Of a stretch of DNA of 64,000 nt, positions 11,100-23,798 are shown one piece after another (within the stretch, counting starts at the first letter, position 1; each line of letters starts with the position of its first letter). This DNA comes from Hyparrhenia diplandra (taxonomy: Eukaryota; Streptophyta; Magnoliopsida; Poales; Poaceae). The stretch covers positions 248,001 to 312,000 of the forward strand of contig JADLZK010008230.1 of the NCBI GenBank assembly GCA_015847255.1, read 5' to 3'. The translations under genes and the position numbers were made by a program. The notes beneath the pieces were generated by a model. The model had not been told where the DNA came from, did not search any database, and saw only the letters and a list, made by a program, of their open reading frames with translations.

Positions 11100-11337
11100 G
11101 GGGTGTTTGGTTGGCGCCCCAACCAGCCCCGCCACGCTGAAGGCGGCCACAAGCTGCTGCTACACATGCATTGGTCAGTGTTTGGTTGAAGCATTTGTAT
11201 ATTATAGAACCTAGTGTTATTTTTAGCCAGAGTTGTGGCGGGGTTTTTACTCGCCGCTGCCCGCCACACAAAGTTTGGTGCCGCCACAAAGTCTGGTGCA
11301 TGGCGTGGCAGGATGTGGCGCCTAACCAAACAAGCCC
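11100..11337. mobile_element. Tourist/Harbinger-like MITE, about 238 bp
   Basis: Left end GGGGTGTTTGGTTGGCGCC and right end GGCGCCTAACCAAACAAGCCC are inverted repeats with one or two mismatches. The length fits a MITE and there is no coding content. I found no clear TSD. Confidence 0.6.
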
Positions 11338-11363
11338 GCCTCACGGGCCATTCCAAGCGCCGA

Positions 11364-11391
11364 CTCTCTCTCTCTCACACACACACACACC
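11364..11391. repeat. Compound (CT)n(CA)n microsatellite
   Basis: About seven CT units run directly into about eight CA units. Confidence 0.9.
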
Positions 11392-13576
11392 TGCCCGCCC
11401 ACTTTCCCTAGCGCCCCATAGCTTCTATCCGTGCACTCTTTGTAGCCACGGTAGGATCTTGTATCCTATCAGCTGCTGCTCTTCTAATAAAGCTAAGAAC
11501 TACTTGGCATTGTCAATGTTAGGGATTTCTCCCCCTGTATCGTTCCAATTTTATCGGATGTCTTTGAAGAGACGTTAGAGTTTTCTCCCCTAAGATTAAC
11601 GCTTCTTCGTGATCATGAATGATAGCATGTTTGAGCGCTCCCTCTGATGCTTATTATCTTGAATCTTGAAACTATTTAACCCTCTAGGGTCAGGCGTTAT
11701 CATAATCACCTTCTCCTGTCGAGAGAGTGGGAGAATTATAAAATTCAAATTTAAGAGAGACAATTGAATTTTCCCTTTCCGTAATGGGAATTGGTCCAGC
11801 ATAGGAGAGGAATATCATTGATCCTGTCCATAGAGAGGAATATCATTGATCCTGTCCATTAATCTTTGAAGGACACAGATCTGACTCAAAAAATAAATTA
11901 AACAACATTAGCAAGGGTATATTCACATCATGTTGTGCAGGAATTAAATCCTACGCTAATCTGATTTAAGGCATGCTAACGCCATTTAGAATCGTATCAC
12001 CTGGAAGGATCCTGATGCTTATGAGAGGGGGCAAATTAGGCAAGTTAAAATCTCCTTCTAACTTATGACCTCTAATTTCAAACCTAAGCAAAACCTATGC
12101 CCAGATAAATTATCTTGTTGTGCAAATAAGGTTTTGCTAGGTGTGTTGGTATCTCTGTTGCCACAAAATTGCGTCGGTCGCGCTGTGGACATGCACCAAG
12201 TCGGAAGAATCTTGGCTCGAGGGGAGCTTTGTAGATCCGCCGCTTCAGTCTGCTCGACCGGCCGTTGTCGAGGCTATGGGGGCATGCCATTCAATTTGAC
12301 TGCGATTGACAAGGAGAGAAGCTAGACTCATCAAGAATAACAAAAGGTGGAACATGCCAACTACGATTCCAAAAAGTTCCAATATGTGGCCAAATGGTCG
12401 ATTTTGAAGGCTATCGACTAAAGAGTTGATATTTACATGCTTATGAGATGCAAAACATGATAAATAAGCACAATCAGCAATTGCACATGTGTAACCAGTT
12501 AAAGTCGATAAGTGTAAGTAGAAATAGGCATGAAAAGCAAAGAAAAATCAACTAAATAGCCAATTCAAGTATAAAAAAAAGTCCCAACATGCGGTGTTTA
12601 TCCACAAGCATAAAGAGATCTATAAACCCATCAAATCATCTCTATTTCATCTACCAATGGGGATCCATCGATGTCGTTATAGCCATAACATAGACAACAG
12701 ATTAAACTATCAAGATCTACGTGATACCGATAAAGATCGATAACTAGTCTTACCGAACTTATAAGTGATTGATCGATCGAGCCGCTGCAAACTTATAGCT
12801 CAGATAGAAACCGATAACTAGCTTATACTAAAGATTGCAAACAACAATGCAACGCTATAGTATAAACCGTGATGGAACTTACAGGCAAACTAGAGTTCGG
12901 TCGATGTAGATGTAGCCTAGCTTGTTGAAGAACTCGCTGAGATCTACTCTACTCTTACTCCTAGTGCGAAAAAAATTAAGGGTTTGAAGGGGTTGACCCA
13001 TGTTTGATTGACTGAGAGATATCCTTTGATACAATGACAGGGGTTTATATTTATATTATGGGTCTAAACATTAGTTTGACTCAAATACGACATACTATGT
13101 CGTTTCTCCTCCTCTGGCATTTTTCCAAGCTAGGTTGCCGATGTCACCCTCATTTAGCCGATTTCAGTGTCTGATTGGAGTTGAGTTGTCTTTCCGTTCT
13201 CTTCATTTGCGTTTTAAAATGATTTGAACCATGAGTTTTCTAAATTCTAATCAGCCAATTACACATATCGGCAACAAAACTCAAAGTTCAATATATTACA
13301 CATACCGACAACAAAACTCAAAGTTCAATATTCACTCTAGTATAAACTACTATTTCTTTATCCTAAGTTAAACTTATTTCATCTTGCTCAAGTTTTTTTT
13401 TTTACAACATTTGGGTTAACATCTAAAACATCAAATAATAAATGGATCTCAACATAAGTGCCTATAACATTTTCTAATACAATCAACAATTCAAAGTTCT
13501 AATTGACTCAATTATCATCGCTACCCCGACCGCAAATGCGAGTTGATTCGTGCTTGATCTTAGGTAAAACCTTTGT
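11392..13576. other. No recognisable gene; possible old retroelement sequence
   Basis: AT-rich, without long ORFs. Around 13040-13060 the minus strand contains a TATA-like run upstream of a pyrimidine-rich stretch, which would suit an old minus-strand LTR, but no TG...CA borders or TSD were found. Confidence 0.3.
13261..13334. repeat. 37-bp tandem duplication
   Basis: ACACAT(A)(T/C)CG-CAACAAAACTCAAAG units start at 13261 and 13298. They differ at two or three bases. Confidence 0.85.
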
Positions 13577-13810
13577 TGTTGGAACCTCTATTCCAAACAT
13601 GATGGGAGAGGGCGGGGAGGCGGTTAGGTTTTTGAGTTAAGGTTGGAAAGGAGAGAGCCCCCTTTGCCCTCTTGCACTTGGCTTTATATATGGACAATGA
13701 CGATTTACAAGCGACCCACAATGGGAGCTAGATTTATAAGCCACTTCCCCCGATCCTAGTTGGGCCTCTTCTAGGGGACTTGGTCCATATGAATATGACA
13801 TGTCCCAACA
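13577..13810. mobile_element. 234-bp solo LTR
   Basis: Starts TGTTGG and ends CCAACA, the short inverted repeat with TG...CA borders typical of LTRs. It is flanked by a perfect 5-bp duplication TTTGT (13572-13576 and 13811-13815). A TATATA run at about 13684 may be its promoter. The size and TGTTGG ends suit a Copia-type or TRIM element. No internal region or second LTR is present, so it is a recombination scar. Confidence 0.85.
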
Positions 13811-14671
13811 TTTGTGCACCTAAAATTGATGATACATACTCTCAATTAATTAACAAATAAACAATTGCTCATACCAAACATACATATATAGGAATATGAC
13901 AATGTAATTTACTCTTTGTTGATATTATATTTACATGACTCAAGGAAGGCGTTCTGAGATATATAGTATCTAAGCCCCACGCACCAACTCTGGATTTCCA
14001 AATGCATCACATCAAAAAGTGTGATAATAAAAAAGAGGACTAAATCAATTTTTTTACACACCACACCATATAAGAACTTATTGTAGTGCCAAAATAGGAG
14101 CAACAACGGTGTTTAGAGGAGCTGCCCATGAGGAACAACAAACCAAAGGGATGAGAGTTTGACAACAACGCCCGACAAAGCAAAGATAAAGTATTCAACC
14201 ATGCATAGTTTGTATTGTTTCCGGGAACATGGTTGCTAGCCAAAAACGAGTCCAATGTTCCATATTAAATGATTGATTGTGTTGGTGGTGTGTCGGACGT
14301 TTCAAACCCTACTATCATGTTTTAGGCCCATTTACATAGCTTAACTCTCACCAAATAATATTTAGGGGTGATTTATGGCCTTTAGTGACATCTTTTGTAA
14401 ATACAAAGCCCCCCAAATTTCTATTTGTAAATCCCCGATAGAGTTTCAATAAATATAAGCCTTATTGAGGATATTAAGAGAACCTCTCCTCCCACCTCCC
14501 CCTATAAAGGGGAGAGTGCAGGTGGAGAGAGAGGGAGAGAGGATGCTAATCACTCAGCCTCTTTCCTATCTCCCTATTCGCTCCTTCATCATTTCGTCGA
14601 TCTATTTTGATAATAATACTAACACATATTTAACTAGACTCCAAGTAATGCAAGGAGAAACAACCACAATG

Positions 14672-15020
14672 AGGCTACCATTGCAACTTAAATGAAATGT
14701 CATAATCCTAGGAATGTGAGCCACCATTGCAACTTAAACGCAGGTGTCATAATCCTAGGATTGTAAGATGAAACAAACCATAAATGAAACCACGATTGCA
14801 ACGCAAACCGATTCAACCACCCAATGAAATAGAAATAGAAATGAAGATAGTGTACACCACCCAATCGAATTGCAACATATGTGAACAAAAGACAATTGTG
14901 CATGTCGAATTATACCTGAATTGAAGATACTATACACCACCCAAATGAATTCAAGTAGAATTGAAAATACCATAGATTTTGCAAAGATATGTGAACAAAA
15001 GACAATTATGCATGTGGGTG
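14672..15020. repeat. Cluster of short diverged duplications
   Basis: A 48-bp unit with CCATTGCAACTTAAA...CATAATCCTAGGA occurs at 14672 and about 14720. A second pair shares GAAGATA, TACACCACCCAA and ATATGTGAACAAAAGACAAT (about 14845-14905 and 14930-15015). Confidence 0.8.
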
Positions 15021-15701
15021 CAAAATTTGACGAGTCTAGAGGAGGTGTGAATGGTCCTCCCAGGTCCCAAAACCTGATTCCTATTCCACTAGTTTGGCCA
15101 CCACCTCCCACTTGGTTGATGCGACTGGCTCATGAGTGCAAGTGGACACCTCAAGAGATGTCATTGGCTCGGGGATGCTTCCGCTTCTTCTCGGGTTTCA
15201 TGGGTGGTATTGATGTCGCAAGACTCATCCTGGGTCACCTTTCCTCCCCTCCTTCCCCACCCCTTGAGATGGCTAGCGCCAGCCATGTCAGCAATGAGCT
15301 GGTTGTGGATTTTTGAAATTGTTGGAGGGAGCCCTACTAGCCGACGCCTTTGGGTTGGGGTTTGGGATGTTGGATGGTGGTGGATGGGGAGGCAAGGGGT
15401 AGGCGAGAGAATAGAGAATTGTTGGGTGTTTGTATGGGACAACAACACCATTCCTATTTGGTAGCCATGCAAGCAGATAAGGGCTGGTGCCTCGTGAAGT
15501 GGGTTGTGGGGTACACTACGGTGGGGCCTCCGTGAAAACATAGGTCTGGTCACACTAGGTCATGGTAAAATGATTCTAACTATATGTATTAGTAAATAGT
15601 AAAATGTAGTAAGTGTAATAACGATGGTCACGCAAAAAACTAACATGGCACACTCTCTTTTTTAGGCTTTGGGCTTATTTTTCTCCTTCTTACTTACTTA
15701 T

Positions 15702-15724
15702 TATTTATTTATTTATTTATTTAT
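15702..15724. repeat. (TTTA)n microsatellite
   Basis: Five to six TTTA units. Confidence 0.9.
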
Positions 15725-15910
15725 CTCAGAGAAATAAATCTAGCAAAAATTAAGGGCCAAATCGTGGACTTAACTTGGGTGGATAGTTTTCATCACAAGA
15801 AAATTAACCACCAACTCTACTATACTTAGTTTTTTATGCTTGTTACAATACTCTGCTCTTATAATTGCAATTGTGGGTACCTAAACTATTAAAGTATTCA
15901 CGGAGATAGG

Positions 15911-18900
15911 TGTAACACCCTTTGGTGTTAATTACCCTAAAATCCGACATGTCATCATGATCATTGCAAAGCATGCATGATTAGCCCACCATGTGTTGCA
16001 TTGAACTAAAAATAAGTTTATTTTATGCTTGGTTGCAATGTCGGTCGAAAAACGCCGAGAGGAATCAGATTCCTAAATCGCCCCCCCTTGTCGGAAACCC
16101 TAATCTTCAACCCTAGTTTGTCCCTTTTAATTTTATTCAAAATCTATCAAGATTTTGGGTATGGTCATTAAAGCATTTTTGTAGAGTTTTCAAAACTGAA
16201 CAAAGTTGGTATTTTGAGTTTTCAAAGTTTAGTTCAAAATTTTAAAGAAAAATTTGAATTTCATTCAAAACCCTAATTGCCCCCTTTTCTATATTTCAAA
16301 ATTTATGCAAAATTTGAGAAAACTTTCAATAGCTAGTTTGTAGATCTTGTTGAGAGGAACAAAAGTCATGTACAAAGTTTTTCAAGTTGTTACATGATTT
16401 TAAAAGTAATTTCAAATTCAAATTTCAAAATTTGGAGCTGCTTTTCAAAAAGTCAAACTTAGAGGCAGAATTTGAAAATGGTCCAATTGTGAAAGTTGTA
16501 GATCTTGAAAATTAAGGGGGTTACTTTTTGGAAATTTTTGAGTTCAGTTCAAAATTTGGGAGTAATTTGAAATTTTTCAGAGTTAGGGTTGAAGGTGAAC
16601 AAGAAACCCGACCTATCCCACCGCCACCGGGCGCCAAGAATCGCGCCGCCGTCCACCGTCGATTTCGCTCGACGCCGGCCACCTTGAAGCCTTCGTGACT
16701 CCTCCAGCCTACCTTCCCGTCCCTCCTTTGCCTATAAATAGCCCCCGGTCGCCGCCGTTTTCTCCTTTTTCCCAAACACGCCGGCGAGCTCTTTCCGCCG
16801 CCCGTCGGCCGTTTGGCCGTCGAGCCACCATTGACCCAACCAGCTACCTCAGCCTCTTCGCAACTTCCTAACCTACCTCCGAAACCCTACCACAGACTCT
16901 CTCTCGCCGCCGGAAACGCCGTCGCGACCCCATCTTCCCCGAAGTCCGGCCGAGCGCCGCCCCTCGACCTCGCCGTCGCCGCCACCTTCTCCGGTGAGTT
17001 TTAGCCCAACCAACTAGTCATTTTGCGTCGCTGGGCATCGTGGTCATGAGCGGCTCGATGGTTTTCACAGTGGAAGCCCCGACGAACGGAACGCCGTCGC
17101 CGCCGATTGCCGCCGCCGCCGACGACCCCTCTCCGGTTCGCTCCGCCCCAAACCAAGACCCGCCCTAGCACCGCGTGAGCCCCTGGCGACGTTTACGTAA
17201 TTGGTTTTCCATTTTCAAGCATCGTCGCCACCGGAACACGGCGCGCCGCCGCGCGCGGTGGGCGCCACGCGCCGGTGCCGGTGAGCGTTCGTATTCGGCA
17301 CATGAATAGTGCCGCGGGCCGTAGGGGTAGTTGGGCCGCCCAACACCGTTCCTTCCGGGGCCGGTCCGTACTGTTCATGATGGGTCAGAAATGTAGTTGG
17401 GCCATGCGATAATGAGTTTTAAATCGCCCAGAACCCATTTTTCAATTATCAAATGTTTTATCCAATTTCTTTATTTTTGAATAGTACCCGATTTTGTAAA
17501 TTTCATATAAATTCAAATATAGCTTTAAAAATTCTGAAAATTTTGTGTGTAGCCTTTCCATGAGTATGTCTATCATGAAAATTTGAAACTTGAAATTTGA
17601 ATACTTTTGGCATGATTTAAAAATACAAATTTTAATTGAAAAATGCATCTTCCTTGATTTTTAATAATTATTTTATTTATCCAAAAATCATGAAATTTAT
17701 TTTGGTACTGTTTTATGACCTGACCTAGCTGTACAAAATTTTTGAGCTTGTTTTGAGAAAGTTAAAAATTTTATTATGTTATAACTTATCATTTCATGTG
17801 AAAAGCAATTTGTTTAATACTTTCTAAATTAGGGTTTTGGGTAGATTTTGGGTTGTTTTGTGAACCCTAAACCACACCACTGTCAGATGGTCCTTGAGAA
17901 CTCCGTAGGCAATGGTGATGATATCTCGTAGGGTAGTTCAACCAGGTTGGTTTTGTTGGGTTGCAACTTTATCGTGAAGGAAAGTTGTACTGAAGTTGTT
18001 TATCATTCCATGCACCCTTGCACCCCATGTTTATATGCATGGCATCATATTAAGCATGCACTATTCTTTCGTATAGTGAACGAAGAAGATCGTGAAGTTG
18101 TTGAACAAGTCACCGAAGAGGGCTTTTCGTTGATTCGAATTCCGAGTATCGAGATCCGCCGTCCGAATCAAGCTTCTTCACCGATCAAGGCAAGCCCCTG
18201 CTCATTTAAACATTTCCTTGTGTTTTAAAAAGCTTTATATTACCTTTGCTTTATGCTTTGCATTAGGTGATAGGAGTTGAGTGACAACCTATTTGATGCA
18301 TTATCATTCCTTGTTTATTTCGATATCTACCTTGATAACCTGTTTTGCTAAAATGCTAGAACGCTTTTAGCCCTGCTTCATTAGTTAGACTTTTGAGTCA
18401 AAATGTGATGAGTCCCTTATGATAGCCCCAGTGGCATTTGAAGAGAAAGGATGCTATATGATGAAACCATCTTTGGGATATGGTGATAAAGTTGAGACCG
18501 GTCGGGTAATTTGCATTGAGAATGGAGTCTCGGTGTAGTATTTCCGGCTTGTCGATTAAGGACCCGGCGTTGTAAGTAATGTGCACCAAGACTATGGAAC
18601 GCAATTTGCGCCGAGGTCGTTGGACCGATGGCACTGTCATGGTCATGGGTGTTGTCCCATCACAAGTCGACCCTAGTTCGGACACACACATACCTCTAAG
18701 CCCGATCTTGGGGGTGTCAAATCGGAAACGCACAACCGCAAGACCGGGAGTGGGAGAGATGGCGGAGTACGATGTTACCCCTCGTGGGTTAAAGTCCCGG
18801 ATTGAGGCGCACGGGTACTTTCGGGTGGGCGTGAGGACGCGGTTCCGCTTTTGAGTATCCAAGAAAGGGTTGATATATGCAAGCTTAAGTGCTACATATG

Positions 18901-19665
18901 TGTGTGTGGAAAGAACTCCCCAAATTTGGGTTAATCGATTTAAATCGCCGTGTTTCTTAGATATGGAGACTTGGTTTCCCACTTACATCGTAGTTTAATT
19001 TATGGAACAAAGTGAAGAGATGGAATAAGTGTTGGAACTTCTACAAGTGTTTGATATAGAGTAAGATCACCTAGATTAGGGTGAGGAACTTACTTGAAAA
19101 TAAAATGTTCAAAGTAAGGATTCACTATTAGTAAGCTTTTTCTCGCAAAAAGAGTCCTTGATTCTTGCTAAAAGCCTTCCCTTGATTCCCATTAGACCAA
19201 AGCATTCCCGGGTCTCCTCCTATTTTCTTTAGTCGGGTAAGACTTGTTGAGTACTCCCGCATTCGGGGTTTGTTGACCCATGTTGCGGGATCTCGGGAGT
19301 CATGTTTGCGAGGAACGTCTTTGCATGACGTTCTTCAGAAGAGAGTAACGAGGAGTGAGAGGTGAGACCGTGGGTGGTCTAGAAGTATCTTTTTGTGTAT
19401 TAAACTCTCCGCTACTCCTATTTAAGTTTTTGTAAAACTTGTTTCAAATAAAGGGTTGTAAAAAGTATTGTAATATAAATCTTCCATTTGTTTTGCTCGA
19501 TTATGTATGAAAACCGTTGTAATACCGCAATGACCTCGTGAACGGATCCCGGTTGGAATAGTTAATAGTGCTTTTCAGGTTATAGGTGAACATTGTGACT
19601 ATTAAAGGTTGTTGAACCGATAATTAGTACATGTGGGCCCTGTAATTTGGAAGGTTCTCATTACA
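15911..19665 (+). mobile_element. 3.75-kb solo LTR of a Ty3/gypsy-type retrotransposon
   Basis: Begins TGTAACACCC, ends TCATTACA (TGTAA/TTACA ends), and is flanked by a perfect 5-bp TSD ATAGG (15906-15910 and 19666-19670). It has the inner landmarks of an LTR: TATAAATA at 16733-16740 preceding a GC-rich leader, and AATAAA at 19447-19452 about 0.2 kb before the end. There is no primer binding site, pol sequence or second LTR. It sits inside the left terminal repeat of the MULE, so it inserted after the MULE. Confidence 0.85.
16733..16740 (+). promoter_or_regulatory. TATA box of the solo LTR
   Basis: TATAAATA followed by a CT- and GC-rich leader. This is the expected start of the R region. Confidence 0.6.
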
Positions 19666-19670
19666 ATAGG

Positions 19671-20931
19671 TACTCAAACAAAAATATAACATGTAGGTAC
19701 CGGATCTACGTTTTTGGGTTGCCAATGGTAAAAATTCGCCACGCACGCATAAGCGACCAACGTGGACTTGCCACCGTGGGCACACACGCTTACAACCCCT
19801 TGGCTATTTTGTGAAAAACGCCCCCGCCCAAATCCATCTCCTCTCGCCAATCCTTCTCACTCCCCGCTGTCGCCGCCTGGCCACCCATAATGTTCCTTCC
19901 CCAATCTCTCTCAGGCTCAAAGACCGCCCGGCGTCAGCTTCTCGATCTAGGTCACCTACCACCATCTTCTTCTAGTGCCACGGCATCGGAGAGATGTAAG
20001 TTCATAGCTAATTCATTAGTGGTAATGTCTGCAAGAATCGAGATGTAATGTCATTCCCAAATCTCTCTCACAAGATCCAAGAACTTGCCCGTGGTACTTG
20101 TTTGTCGATAAGTATGAGAGAATGCTCATTGCCAATGGTGTGATTGGATCCACTAGAGTGGAGACCAAGCAACCTGTCCCTCGAAGTTGTGTTCTAAAGT
20201 TGTAGGCTTGGAGGGAGCAAGTTGATAGCAGAGACAATGTTCGAGCAATCTTAGGTAGCTTAGATGCAAAGTTGAAGAAGCTAGTAATCCTTGGGCAAAT
20301 TGGAGTTGTTTGCACTCTTGTTGTTGTAGTCCTATTTGCTTTTTTTATGTCATCCTTTCGTTGATGAACAGTAATGTCGGAATTGTAAGACTGAATTGTA
20401 ATGTACCTTAATTTTAGTTAATGAAGTGGCTTGTTTAGTGCCAATGTGTTCTAGTGAAATGAATGAATGTTTGATATTGATTTGCAATCGAAGTTTGTGA
20501 GCAAATGTTCGAATATATGATACATTTGACAAAGCAATGTGATACTCAAAAAAAAAGGAAAAATATATGGTGCATTGACAACAATGTGGTACTCACAGAA
20601 AGTACTATAATTAGACAAAACATTGACATATACTCACTAAAATAGCATCCATTACATCATAGTTTTGGTGCTTGCATTACATCACTTGTTTTGGTGCTTG
20701 CATTACATCCTAACAGAACCATCAATGCATTGCACCATAGTTGCTGCATATGACCTATAGCTATATGATCACTGCATAAAAGGCAACTTTAGTTGCATCA
20801 AAAGAGGTAACTGCAGTTGCTACACAAAAGGCAACTGTATTTGCTGCCCAAAAGCTAACTACCTTATGTAGAAAAGTTCAGCCACAAACTCCATGTTTCC
20901 TACTATCTAGATTAAACCTTCTTGGCCTTCA
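19671..20931 (-). other. MULE left subterminal region and 3' flank of its transposase
   Basis: The terminal-repeat remainder runs to about 19850. After that comes sequence without ORFs, with a 21-bp direct repeat (TTTTGGTGCTTGCATTACATC, at about 20664 and 20690). Confidence 0.6.
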
Positions 20932-23798
20932 CTATCTTGTTCTTGCTTGTGTTAGCTTTCTTCTTGGTCCCCATCTCCCTCCTTGCTGGTCTACCAACCT
21001 TAGTTGCTGTTGTAAGGTGAACTTGCCTAGGTGGTGGGAGGTTAGAAATGATGTAGGCAGTGGTTGACTCATTTGTGTTTGTCTCATAGTTTGGGATGCC
21101 TGCTTAATGTGAGAAATCACCATAAGGTTTCAATTATGGAAAGTCACCAAAACTGTGATGTAATGGTGAATGAGTGTTACCTCAAATGAAAAATATTGCT
21201 GAGTTGTGCTACCTCATCCTATAGTTGTGACAACGTGGGGTTCTCCACTTGGGACAACATTGCTTTTGTTTCAGCTTGAACATGTTCTTCATGCCATGCT
21301 TCCTGAGACACAAATAGCAATGAACATAGGCACTTTCAACGAGAAAAAAGGGGCATTGTGGTTGCACATACCTGGACATGTTCTTCTTCATGCCTTTCTT
21401 CCTCATCTTCATGTTCAATACTTGACCTTTGACTTTTCTTAACAGCTGATTCTCCTGCTTTCTTTGCTGCACATGTTGTCACATTATGGTCAGGTTTTCC
21501 ATAGTGACTCTAGTGCATGGTTACACCATGTGTTGGATACCCTTGGTCCATTTATACCTTGAACTTCATGTACTGATCTCTTCCTTGCCTTAGGTGGTCT
21601 ACCTACTTTCTTCTCATACTTAGGTAGCTGCACTAGTTTACCTCCATCATTTTCCTAGGCAGTCATGTTAGAGCATGGAGATATTTGGAAACTATGTGCA
21701 TTCTGGTAAGCCTCAATGGAGTAACATGTTGGGAGCACCGAGTCTTCTGGAATTCTCTCATGCTTAAGGCAAGCAATTGCATGACTACATGGTATGCCTG
21801 TCAAGTCCCACCTTCTGCATTCACATTTCTTAGCTGCAGTGTCCACAACATACTGCCATTCTCTATCATGAACTAAGGGCAGCATGTGTTAGACATCTCT
21901 ACATGCCTAGCTAACTTTTTCCTAATTTTTGGGCATATGATCAGGCGTCACTTCAATTCTCAGCCACCTCTTTCTGCTTGTTGTAGTGCCTGGTCATAAG
22001 CCGCACCTTGATCCTTTGTAGCTTGCTCAAAATAGACAGCTCTCTGGCTTCCAATATATATTTGTTGAAAACTTCACAAGTGTTGTTCAAGAGGATATCT
22101 TTTCTAACTGGCTGTGTGTTTGTTGGCATCTTTTCTAACCAGGCATGGGCATCCTTGTTGAGAACTTTCAGCTTCTCCATCTCCTAGTTTCACCTGACCA
22201 CTGTACTAGCTCTTGCACACCTCCACAATTTGATTCTTCAAGTTCTCTCCTTTGAATTTGCCTAAAAAATTGGGGTAGAGGTGTCTAACACGTAACCTGT
22301 GCTCGCATCGATCGTAAGACTTATTAAATAGCAGGGGATAAGACCTTTTGCTTATCTATCATTGTGGTCCAAGGAGTTGTGTTTTCAATGCCAATGTGTT
22401 GTTTCAGTGTCTCTAAGGCCAGTATCAATGCATAGTTTCATGATACCGTTATCAAGACTACAAACTAGGTAACCGAGACAGATGAGTTTCACGGGGATGA
22501 AACTCCTCTCTCATTTTATGAAACTCTCTCATTTAATGACCCTGCCAAGTCAGCAATTTTGCTGATGTGGCACTCTATTTAATATGCATGACACCCTCAT
22601 AAAACTTGTATTGAGACTGGCCTAAGAACCACTTCCATGATGGTAGACACTCAACCTCCACTACTTCCATAACCACAAGATATATACAGTCATTGGGGTC
22701 TATACCTATAGCAGTTAGCAGCTGCCCTCCAAACTTGGTTTTGATGTGGCATCCATCTAAACAGATAACAAACCTTCAACCAGTGAGGAAACCTCTCTTG
22801 CATGCATCCAAAGAAACATATAGTGAACTGAACACACCATCATGGCATGTTAGAAAGAAGGTAGTGCCTGGATTTTTCTTCCTAAGTTCATGGCCATAAT
22901 TCTTGAGCTCATTGAATTGCCTCATATCATCCCCATAAATGATGTTCCATGGCATCCTTCTTGCCCGAGATAGCTTCATCCTTGATTTGGTCAAGTTGAG
23001 CACCAACTGAACAGTCTTCCCAAAATGGGTCAGGCTCATTTTCTCATCAGCCCTAAACCAATCCAAGTACTTGTTAGCAAGCCATTTTGCAGCAATACAC
23101 TTCTTCAGCTCCCACTTCTTCTGGCAAGTATGATCCCAACATAAGATTTGATTAAGATACACTTCATCCTTGAGTCAAATGAAGCATACAAGTTCCATGT
23201 GCACTTTTCATCACAATTTGCTTTGATCCTTTTCTTGTCATTTATTGGCATCTTTATCTCAACCCTATGTTTGATACTATACTCTGTAAGGGCCTATCTA
23301 AGCCGTTGGACTGATGCAAACTTCATTCCTATCTTGAAAATTAGGTTGCCAATATCCTTTGGCCTGAAGGTCTTCATATCGACCCCAACCTGACCCTCTT
23401 CATCAGAATTAGGTAACTCCAACTCATCCTCATTAGAAGATAGCTCATCCCATTGCCTATGTGTTTGTATGTTCACTTTTCCATATGGTGCATTTCTATT
23501 GTACCCTTTGCTGACTACAATGTCAATAGCTTCCCCTGATCAACCACCTCATCATCAACATTGTCCCAAAATAGGTCATCATCCTCAACATCAACTTCAT
23601 AGTCACTATCCAAAAAGTCCCCTTCTGTACTGCCATCAATATCACTAATGTTGCTGCCATCATCATCATCATGTCTTTTAGGTGCTGACTTCCTTGGACT
23701 TAACACTTCGGGCAGTGTACTCATTGGATTGGTCAAAATGTCTTCCTCCCATGCTTTGTCATCAAAAATGAATTGTAGATATCAAAGTAGAGCACAAC
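20932..23798 (-). pseudogene. MULE transposase, middle and C-terminal parts (broken)
   Basis: Order on the minus strand: acidic region near 23735-23540 (SDYEVDVEDDDLFWDNVDDE); segment PKDIGNLIFKIGMKFASVQR; a 128-residue open stretch 23162-22776; the start of the DDE catalytic domain just below it (CLDGCHIKTKFGGQLL, with the first catalytic Asp); a Tourist MITE at 22419-22622; the continuation TTPWTTMIDKQK; then LLNNTCEVFNKYILEARE (22180-21953). The SWIM zinc finger CECRRWDLTGIPCSHAIACL lies near 21840-21760, with a KKVGRPPKARKR basic tail and a zinc-knuckle remnant near 21500. Several frameshifts and stops separate these blocks, so no full transposase can be made. The N-terminus lies beyond the gypsy insertion at 37770-38080. 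Confidence 0.85.
22419..22622. mobile_element. Tourist-like MITE with Ping/Pong-type ends, 204 bp
   Basis: Left end GGCCAGTATCAATGC and right end GTATTGAGACTGGCC form the inverted repeat. TAA is duplicated on both sides (22416-22418, 22623-22625). The first 7 bases match the known mPing/Pong terminus GGCCAGT. It lies inside the transposase DDE region of the MULE. Confidence 0.9.

Larger units (their letters stand above)
13816..15860. other. Intergenic, repeat-derived, no gene found
   Basis: Short ORFs on both strands show no recognisable protein. The stretch 14460-14640 (GA-rich leader after CCCTATAAAGG) resembles an LTR or transposon promoter, but no element borders were found. Confidence 0.4.
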
